A DNA stretch of 5,965 nt from Sporichthyaceae bacterium (GTDB lineage Bacteria > Actinomycetota > Actinomycetes > JACCYY01), in assembly GCA_013696235.1 (NCBI GenBank), contig JACCYY010000124.1, forward strand, positions 1-5,965, in the 5' to 3' direction. Below the pieces are notes generated by a model, which was not told where the DNA came from, searched no databases, and was given only the letters and a program-made list of their open reading frames with translations. Shown here piece after piece: positions 1 through 5,054 of the stretch (its first letter is position 1; each line of letters begins with the position of its first letter). The position numbers and the translations under genes were made by a program.

Positions 1-1604
1 GCGCAGCACGTCGGGTCGCGAGCCAGATCAATCCAGCGGTGAGCCGCGGTAAACCCGTCCTCCTGATGGCGCCTCCTGGCCTTGAGTACCTCGCCGGGTT
101 CTACGGCTGCCTGTACGCCGGCGCCATCGCCGTGCCCGCCTACCCGCCGTCACCCTTTCACGGTCGCGACAACATGGACCGGCTCCAGGCGGTGGCGGAG
201 AACGCAGGGGTCAGCTGTGGATTGACGACCGAGGCGGTGCGGCCGGCCCTCGATGGCTTCCGCGTCGCGGACGAGCCTCTGACGTGGCTCTCGCTCGATG
301 GTTCTGTCACCACGGCCGCAGACGTCCACGAGGAGGACGTCGAGATCCCGCTTCGGCAATGCCTCCCGGACGACATCGCCTTCCTCCAGTACACCTCCGG
401 GTCGACCGGCGACCCCAATGGCGTCAAGATCAGCCAGGGCAACCTGGTTGAGAACATCGCGATGCTCGGAGACTGCTACCTCCCCGAGCGGGGCCAGGTC
501 ATGGTCAGCTGGTTGCCTCCGTACCACGACATGGGACTCATCGGGTCGCTGCTGTCGGCGCCGGTGCACGGTCTGCATGCGGTCTTCATGCCGCCGACCG
601 TGTTCCTTCGCCGCCCGGCCCGCTGGCTGCAGGCGATGTCGCGGTACGCCGCCACCCACAGCACCGCACCCAACTTCGCGTACGACGCCTGTGTCGAGAA
701 GGTCCAGGACGCCGACCTGGACCACTTGGACCTCTCGAGCTGGAGCGTTGCGATCAACGGGGCGGAGCCAGTCCGGGCCGCCACCCTCGAACGCTTCATC
801 GAACGCTTCGGACCATGTGGGTTCCGCGCTGAGTCGTTCTACCCGTCGTACGGGATGGCGGAGACCACGCTCGTAGCGTCGGCCGGCGCGCTGGGCCGAG
901 GCGCCTCGTTGGTCGACGTCGATGCCGAGGCATTGCTCGGCGGGACGCTCCGGGTCGCGGCCGGGACGGACGCTCGCCGTCGCATCGTCACGTGTGGCAG
1001 GGCGCCGGCGGGGTCGATCCTGCGCATCGTCGACCCATCGACCGGCGCAGCCATGGCCGAGGGCGAGGTCGGCGAGATCGTCGTCGCGGGTCCGCACGTC
1101 GCCTCCGGATACTGGCGCCGACCGGAGATGACGGCGGAACGCTTCTCCGGCGACTCGGTGCGCACCGGGGATCTGGGCGGCTTTCTCGACGGCGAACTGG
1201 TCGTCACCGGCCGCATCAAGGATGTGCTGATCATTCGCGGACGCAACCACTACCCGCACGACGTGGAGGCGACTGTCGAGCAGTGCAGCCCTGCGTTCCG
1301 CCGTGGGTGTGGCGCGGCGTTCACCGTAGAACGCGACGACGAGGAGGTGCTGGTCGTCGTGCAGGAGCTGAACCCGGCTCAGATCGAGGACCCGTCGGTC
1401 GTCATCGAGCAGATCCGCCGCGCCGTCACGTCGGCGCATGGGGTTGCGCCACACGGCGTGCTGCTGGTCCTGCCCGGTTCGGTGCCGAAGACTTCCAGTG
1501 GCAAGGTGCGCCGGAGCGACACCAGGCGTCTCTACAACCTCGGCGAGCTCACCGTGGTGTCGAGCTGGTCGGCGCCCCGCAGCGCGGTGGTCGACTCGCT
1601 CTAG
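1..1604 (+). CDS. Fatty-acyl-AMP ligase (FAAL), 5' end outside window
   Basis: This enzyme would activate a free fatty acid with ATP to acyl-adenylate and pass the acyl group to an acyl carrier protein, feeding lipid, PKS or lipopeptide assembly in the cytoplasm. Counting from the GTG at 39 as residue 1, the motifs in order are: PPG..Y..GFYGCLYAG...VPAYPP (12-37), phosphate-binding YTSGSTGDPNGVK (118-130), PPYHDMGLIG (160-169), YGMAE (271-275), RTGDLG (376-381), GRIKDVLI (391-398), the FAAL-typical GRNHYP (401-406), and PKTSSGKV (483-490) with the probable catalytic lysine K489. The frame is open to the left edge (codons in phase from base 3), and the residues before the GTG (AARRVASQ...) resemble the family's N-terminal helix. 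The true start therefore lies upstream, with roughly 50-60 residues missing. The P-loop lysine of the common PKG motif is Asn here. No carrier domain follows the ligase, so a separate ACP is expected. Its stop overlaps that of the convergent aminotransferase. Confidence 0.9.
   Translation, partial: AARRVASQINPAVSRGKPVLLMAPPGLEYLAGFYGCLYAGAIAVPAYPPSPFHGRDNMDRLQAVAENAGVSCGLTTEAVRPALDGFRVADEPLTWLSLDGSVTTAADVHEEDVEIPLRQCLPDDIAFLQYTSGSTGDPNGVKISQGNLVENIAMLGDCYLPERGQVMVSWLPPYHDMGLIGSLLSAPVHGLHAVFMPPTVFLRRPARWLQAMSRYAATHSTAPNFAYDACVEKVQDADLDHLDLSSWSVAINGAEPVRAATLERFIERFGPCGFRAESFYPSYGMAETTLVASAGALGRGASLVDVDAEALLGGTLRVAAGTDARRRIVTCGRAPAGSILRIVDPSTGAAMAEGEVGEIVVAGPHVASGYWRRPEMTAERFSGDSVRTGDLGGFLDGELVVTGRIKDVLIIRGRNHYPHDVEATVEQCSPAFRRGCGAAFTVERDDEEVLVVVQELNPAQIEDPSVVIEQIRRAVTSAHGVAPHGVLLVLPGSVPKTSSGKVRRSDTRRLYNLGELTVVSSWSAPRSAVVDSL
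1601..1604. other. Shared CTAG: overlapping convergent stop codons
   Basis: The palindrome CTAG gives TAG on the + strand (1602-1604, end of the FAAL) and TAG on the minus strand (1603-1601, end of the aminotransferase). The two genes therefore overlap tail to tail by four bases, with no space between them for an intrinsic terminator. No GC-rich hairpin followed by a T-run is seen on either strand here. Confidence 0.9.
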
Positions 1605-2740
1605 ACCAGGACGTCGCGGGCGAGGGTGATCACCTTGTCCATCTGCTCCGGTGTCATGGCAGAGCCGCTCGGCAGGCAGAGGGCCCGATCGAAGATCTGC
1701 TCACTGATTGCGCCCCCACGTATCGGAGCCCCGGCGAACAGCGGCTGCAGGTGCAGCGGCTTCCACCCCGGTCGTGCCTCGACGTTCGCCGCCTCCAGCC
1801 GCAACCGCAGGTCCTCCGGAGTGCATCGCGCATGGTTGGGATCGAGCTGCACGACCGTGAGCCAGTGCGAAGGCTCACCGTAGCCAGCGATCGGCATGAA
1901 GCTCAGCCCCGGCACGTCATCGAGCCGCGCTCGGTACTCGGCGTTGATCGATCGACGGCTCGCTACCCGGTCCGCGAGGACCTCGAGCTGCCCCCGGCCG
2001 AGCGCGGCCAGGAGGTTGCTGAGTCGATAGTTGTAGCCGAGTTCCACGTGCTCGTAATGGGCAGCCGGCATGCGGGCCTGAGCGGCCAGCTGACGCGCTC
2101 GGCTGATCTGATTCTCGTCGTCGCCGACAAGCATGCCGCCACCGCTGGTGGTGATGATCTTGTTTCCGTTGAAGGAGAAAGCAGCGAGCACGCCCGCGGA
2201 CCCCGCCGGTCGGCCTCGGTAGGTCGCTCCCAGGGACTCCGCGGCGTCAATCACGAGCGGTACGTCGTACTCGGCGCAGATCGCTGTGAGTCGGTCGTAG
2301 TCCGCGCACTGGCCGTACAGGTCGACGGCCAGCACCGCTCCCGGCAGCCGTCCCTCGGCGGCTCGGGCGGCGAGCTCGCTGGTGACGAGCTCCGGATCGA
2401 TCGTCCAGGTGCTGGGGTCCACATCGACGAACACGGGGCGCGCACCGAGATAGACAGCGACGTTGGCGGTAGCGACGAACGTCAGGCTCGGCATCAGGAC
2501 GTCGTCACCCGCGCCGACACCGACGAGGCGCAGGGCCAGGTGCAACGCCGCGGTGCCGCTATTGGTGGCGGCTGCGTGCTGCCGTCCCGAGCAGGACGCC
2601 ATGTCCTGCTCGAACCCATCCACCTCGGGGCCGAGCGGTGCGACCCAGTTCGAGTCGAGTGCCGCGATCAGCCGCCTCCGATCGGCGGGACCGACGTGTG
2701 GTGGGGAAAGGTAGATCCGAGCAGTGTCTGGCTCGTTCAT
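1601..2740 (-). CDS. PLP-dependent sugar aminotransferase, DegT/DnrJ/EryC1/StrS family
   Basis: The 379-residue product matches the usual length of nucleotide-sugar aminotransferases, which convert a keto-sugar nucleotide (typically UDP- or dTDP-4-keto-6-deoxyhexose) to the amino sugar using glutamate and PLP. Visible are the phosphate-binding NSGTAALHLAL (60-70), the LTFVATANV segment (86-94), VIDAAESLGA (163-172) with the PLP-ring aspartate D165, FSFNGNKIITTSGGGM (188-203) with the Schiff-base lysine K194, the LGYNYRLSNLLAALG segment (234-248), and WKPLHLQP (326-333). The wording around K194 resembles the bacillosamine-type UDP-4-keto aminotransferases such as EpsN/PglE, but the substrate cannot be fixed from sequence alone. 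The ATG at 2740 is chosen because the family fold begins just after it (IYLSPP) and because it overlaps the upstream sulfotransferase stop as ATGA. No Shine-Dalgarno precedes it, so coupled re-initiation is likely. The frame continues up to 2950 but is non-homologous there. Dehydratase and acetyltransferase partners are not in the window. Confidence 0.93.
   Translation of the reverse strand: MNEPDTARIYLSPPHVGPADRRRLIAALDSNWVAPLGPEVDGFEQDMASCSGRQHAAATNSGTAALHLALRLVGVGAGDDVLMPSLTFVATANVAVYLGARPVFVDVDPSTWTIDPELVTSELAARAAEGRLPGAVLAVDLYGQCADYDRLTAICAEYDVPLVIDAAESLGATYRGRPAGSAGVLAAFSFNGNKIITTSGGGMLVGDDENQISRARQLAAQARMPAAHYEHVELGYNYRLSNLLAALGRGQLEVLADRVASRRSINAEYRARLDDVPGLSFMPIAGYGEPSHWLTVVQLDPNHARCTPEDLRLRLEAANVEARPGWKPLHLQPLFAGAPIRGGAISEQIFDRALCLPSGSAMTPEQMDKVITLARDVLV
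2737..2740 (-). other. ATGA stop/start overlap, sulfotransferase to aminotransferase
   Basis: Read on the minus strand, the ATG of the aminotransferase (2740-2738) overlaps the TGA of the sulfotransferase (2739-2737). The upstream bases (GGATCGACGGCATTGCGCT) carry no clear Shine-Dalgarno, again pointing to coupled translation. Confidence 0.88.
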
Positions 2741-3723
2741 AGCGCAATGCCGTCGATCCATCGCATGTACTCGCGTTGTCCTCTCCGGAGAGCGAATCGC
2801 CGTCGTTGTGTCAACGGACTCAGGGACGCCGCAGCCACCGCAGCACCGATCCGCTCGGACATCGTTGTCCGGTAGTCGAGCGCGCGCATAGGTCGCCCGC
2901 AGACCGAACTGATGACCCGGCTGCGCCTGGTTCCGAGCTCGCCGCGCCACGTGCTCACGCGGTCGGTGTGGATGTCACCCAGCGCGTCTGCCTTCCAGGT
3001 CTCCCAGGGATGGGCGATCACCGGACCGGCCACCCCCTCGAGCGGCATGGTGCCACGAACCCCGAGGTGCCGGGATATCGCCTGCCGGGCCCTGGCCGGG
3101 TCCGCCACCACATCCTCGTACCGGAGCACGAGGCACTGTGCCCCAAGCGCTTCGGCCATGGCGAGGACGATCTGTTGCTCGGCCCGCCAACGCTCGGCGA
3201 TCGCGACGTACGAGTCGGCTCCCCAGCGCGGGTGGACCACTCTGGTGAGCCATGGAGCGGCCAGCGTCGACGCCACCACGGCATGCGGACCGCGCACGGT
3301 CGCCACGATCCTCAGGCCGGGCAGCGCCCGCAGGATGGGGCGCCACCAAAGGAGGTGGTTGGGCGTCTTCTCGCCGCAGATGGTGCCGGTCGGGACCAGG
3401 TGCCGCACGATCGCGTCGAAGAGATCCATGATCGAGTCACAGCGACCGCCCAGCGAGGCCACGATGCTTGCCGGTTCGACGTCCACGCCCCGGACCTGAA
3501 CCATCTGGCGCCACTCGTCGATCTCCTCCGCCAACCGGGCTGCACCGAATGGCGGAGCACCACGCAGGAGGAGCCGTCGGAGGAAGATGTCGAAGAAGTG
3601 AGTTTCCGGCGGCATGGCGACGCCAGGCAGCTCGCAGGCGAGTCGCTGCACCAGCGTCGTCCCCGAGCGGGCACTCCCGACGATGAGGAAGTCCGGGCCC
3701 CGCCGACCGACCTCGGGAGTCAC
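2737..3723 (-). CDS. PAPS-dependent sulfotransferase (Sulfotransfer_3-like)
   Basis: The 328-residue product would transfer a sulfuryl group from PAPS to a hydroxyl or amine of a small molecule, sugar or lipid. It has the 5'-phosphosulfate loop GSARSGTT (16-23) following a hydrophobic strand, PPETHFFD (38-45), whose Glu/His are candidate catalytic residues by analogy with tyrosylprotein-type sulfotransferases, GEKTPNH (117-123), the 3'-phosphate motif VATVRGPHAVVAS (140-152) with R144 and S152, and RYEDVVADP (201-209). The C-terminal segment DRVSTWRGELG (254-264) is typical of the family. No signal peptide or membrane segment is seen, so it is probably cytoplasmic. The GTG at 3723 is chosen because it overlaps the glycosyltransferase TGA as GTGA and lies 15 codons before the P-loop. 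The longer open frame to 3873 is the shadow of the glycosyltransferase. The acceptor is unknown, and the neighbours suggest a sugar or glycolipid. The usual aspartate after R144 is glycine here. Confidence 0.9.
   Translation of the reverse strand: MTPEVGRRGPDFLIVGSARSGTTLVQRLACELPGVAMPPETHFFDIFLRRLLLRGAPPFGAARLAEEIDEWRQMVQVRGVDVEPASIVASLGGRCDSIMDLFDAIVRHLVPTGTICGEKTPNHLLWWRPILRALPGLRIVATVRGPHAVVASTLAAPWLTRVVHPRWGADSYVAIAERWRAEQQIVLAMAEALGAQCLVLRYEDVVADPARARQAISRHLGVRGTMPLEGVAGPVIAHPWETWKADALGDIHTDRVSTWRGELGTRRSRVISSVCGRPMRALDYRTTMSERIGAAVAAASLSPLTQRRRFALRRGQREYMRWIDGIAL
3720..3723 (-). other. GTGA stop/start overlap, glycosyltransferase to sulfotransferase
   Basis: Read on the minus strand, the GTG start of the sulfotransferase (3723-3721) overlaps the TGA stop of the glycosyltransferase (3722-3720). 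The bases just upstream (CCGGTCGGCACGCCGAC) contain no Shine-Dalgarno, which favours termination-reinitiation coupling. Confidence 0.85.
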
Positions 3724-4967
3724 GTCGGCGTGCCGACCGGTGCCAGGTACTGCCGCGCGACCCGGGTCACCGCGGCCTGAGCACGTGGCCAGCTGTGGTG
3801 CGCCCAGAAGAGCCGCTCCGCCTCGTCGACGAGTCGCGCTCGGAGTGGTTGGTCGCGGAGCAGCCGGGCGCATGCGGCCGCGAAATCGGTTGGGGTGTCG
3901 GCGAGCAGCAGGTGCCGCTCGTGCTCGGCCCGAAGCCCCTCGGCGCCGAGCGTGGTGGCGACGACCGGGATGCGGTGCGCGAACGCTTCGAGGATCTTGA
4001 TGCGGGTGCCGCTGCCGAACCGGATGGGTACAGCGACGACGTCCGCACGGCGCAGCTCGGGTTCGATCTCTGGGACCCGTCCGACCACTGTCACCGTCGG
4101 CGGGTCGTGCAACCGGTCGACGGCAGGCACGGACTCACCCACCAGACGAAGCCTCACCGCGGGCACGACCCGACAGAGGTGCGGCAGGACCTCGTTGACG
4201 AGCCACTGCGCGCCGTCGACGTTCGGGGCGTACAGGTGGAAACCGGCGAAGAGAACCGTCGGCTCCTCGCCCACGACGGCGCGGCCGGCCGGCGTGTCCG
4301 GAGCGAGGTACGCATTGGGTACGACCGACGCGTTGGGCACGCCCAACCGGCGCGCGTCGATCTCGCTGCACACCGTGACGGTCTCGACCGCCTTGGCGAT
4401 CGACTGCTGGACGTAGCGCCACCGGCGCGCGTCGAGAGACGCCTGCAGGTAAGCGGCCTGGGTGCGAATCGCGTGCCGGTGGGGCGAGTCTTCGCGCCAG
4501 ACGTCGCGTCGCGCCAGGATCTTCTGGTCCTCGAGGTCGTCGAGATCCACGACGGTCGGTCCGAGCCTCGGTCGGCCGAGTGATTCGTAGGTGTGCGCCC
4601 GGCTGAACCACACGAGGTCGTAGGAGGGTTGCGCCCATGCAACGAACCGACGGTAGGGCTCGCGGTAGTCGGTCGTGGCCATCAACAACGGTTGTTGCGA
4701 GAACAGCCATCGCAGACGGCGTCGCGGGACGAACGGGAGGTCGGCGTACGTCGCCGTCGTGGCCCGCACGACCGGGGCCCCGGACGGGGGTTGGCACGCA
4801 TCGGCGCGGCGGGGGTGCACGAAGCAGTAGAGATCGATGTCGCCGACCTGGTCGAGCGCGGTGAGAACTGCGCCGAGCCGGATCATGGACCCGGTCACGG
4901 CTGGCCACGGGTAGTCCTGAGCGACGACGAGCACGCGCGGGCGACCCTCGTCCCCCCGATCCTGCAC
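3720..4967 (-). CDS. GT4-type glycosyltransferase (GT-B fold)
   Basis: The 415-residue product is a two-domain GT-B glycosyltransferase that would transfer a sugar from an NDP-sugar to a growing glycan or lipid acceptor at the cytoplasmic face. The N-terminal domain opens with RVLVVAQDYPWP (11-22) and a glycine-containing loop VTGSMIRLG (24-32), and carries VVDLDDLEDQKI (139-150). The hinge region has CSEIDARRLGVPNASVVPNAY (first and last parts of 200-220). The C-terminal donor domain begins at LFAGFHLYAPNVDGAQWL (239-256), then LRLVGE (273-278), VVGRVPE (294-300) and GSGTRIKILEAFA (318-330). The second Glu of the EX7E signature is E327. The first is replaced by S319, a common variant in this subgroup. 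The start is GTG with an in-frame TAG only 9 bases upstream. A second GTG at 4934 (residue 12) has a better ribosome site. It is the first gene of a three-gene minus-strand operon and overlaps the sulfotransferase by four bases. Donor and acceptor cannot be assigned. Confidence 0.9.
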   Translation of the reverse strand: MQDRGDEGRPRVLVVAQDYPWPAVTGSMIRLGAVLTALDQVGDIDLYCFVHPRRADACQPPSGAPVVRATTATYADLPFVPRRRLRWLFSQQPLLMATTDYREPYRRFVAWAQPSYDLVWFSRAHTYESLGRPRLGPTVVDLDDLEDQKILARRDVWREDSPHRHAIRTQAAYLQASLDARRWRYVQQSIAKAVETVTVCSEIDARRLGVPNASVVPNAYLAPDTPAGRAVVGEEPTVLFAGFHLYAPNVDGAQWLVNEVLPHLCRVVPAVRLRLVGESVPAVDRLHDPPTVTVVGRVPEIEPELRRADVVAVPIRFGSGTRIKILEAFAHRIPVVATTLGAEGLRAEHERHLLLADTPTDFAAACARLLRDQPLRARLVDEAERLFWAHHSWPRAQAAVTRVARQYLAPVGTPT

Positions 4968-5008
4968 CCGCCGTGTCTAGCACAACCCGGATGGGGACCC
5001 GGCAAGCA

Positions 5009-5021
5009 CAGGGCTACCCTG
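5009..5021. repeat. Short perfect inverted repeat in the divergent gap
   Basis: CAGGG-CTA-CCCTG has five-base perfect arms around a three-base centre. It covers the candidate + strand -10 element (5015-5020), so it could be a repressor half-site pair. At this length, in GC-rich DNA, it could also be chance. Confidence 0.35.
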
Positions 5022-5040
5022 ACGTCTCGTCTCCGGGACC

Positions 5041-5050
5041 AGAGAGGGGG
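5041..5050 (+). promoter_or_regulatory. Ribosome binding site of the epimerase gene
   Basis: The purine run AGAGAGGGGG ends four bases before the ATG at 5055. It is the clearest Shine-Dalgarno-like element in the window and fixes the epimerase start, which sits directly before the Rossmann motif. The two internal starts of the minus-strand operon have nothing comparable. Confidence 0.7.
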
Positions 5051-5054
5051 GCGG

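Larger units (their letters stand above)
4968..5054. promoter_or_regulatory. Divergent intergenic promoter region
   Basis: This is the only true intergenic gap in the window: 87 bases between the start of the minus-strand glycosyltransferase operon and the + strand epimerase. Since the two genes diverge, it is the natural place for promoters in both directions. On the + strand, TACCCT at 5015-5020 fits a TANNNT -10 element, with only a weak -35 candidate (TGGGGA, 4992-4997, spacer 17). On the minus strand, TGCTAGACA (4982 down to 4974) resembles an extended -10 but ends in A rather than T. A short inverted repeat lies at 5009-5021. The promoter assignments are pattern-based and weak. The location argument is stronger. 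Confidence 0.5.

Noticed and set aside
39..41. GTG as the true start of the FAAL
   Set aside because: The frame is open to the window edge and the residues before it look like the family N-terminal helix. A start here would remove a conserved part of the N-terminal domain.
788..809. CGAACGCTTC repeated with a 12-base period in the FAAL
   Set aside because: It encodes ERFIERF within an ordinary helix. Two copies with normal coding use do not indicate a functional repeat.
150..1454. A 434-codon minus-strand frame antisense to the FAAL
   Set aside because: It has no motifs, is rich in R, D and V, and is explained by codon bias of the FAAL on the other strand.
1565..1609. CTGGTC...GACCAG inverted repeat flanking the shared stop codons, considered as a terminator
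   Set aside because: It has six-base arms 33 bases apart with no T-run, mostly within coding sequence. It is not a credible intrinsic terminator.
992..2875. A 627-codon + strand frame spanning the end of the FAAL and nearly all of the aminotransferase
   Set aside because: It is Arg/Gly/Pro-rich low-information sequence with no recognisable motif, opposite or out of frame to two clearly conserved genes. It is a shadow frame typical of GC-rich DNA.
2741..2950. A 70-residue N-terminal extension of the aminotransferase frame
   Set aside because: It lies inside the sulfotransferase coding region, has no family similarity, and the ATG at 2740 gives the normal length and an ATGA overlap.
2776..3780. 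A 334-codon + strand frame antisense to the sulfotransferase
   Set aside because: The minus strand encodes intact PAPS-binding motifs. This frame has no domain and is a shadow.
3724..3873. A 50-residue N-terminal extension of the sulfotransferase frame
   Set aside because: It overlaps the conserved C-terminal part of the glycosyltransferase and is Arg/Pro/Ala-rich. The GTG at 3723 places the P-loop at the normal distance.
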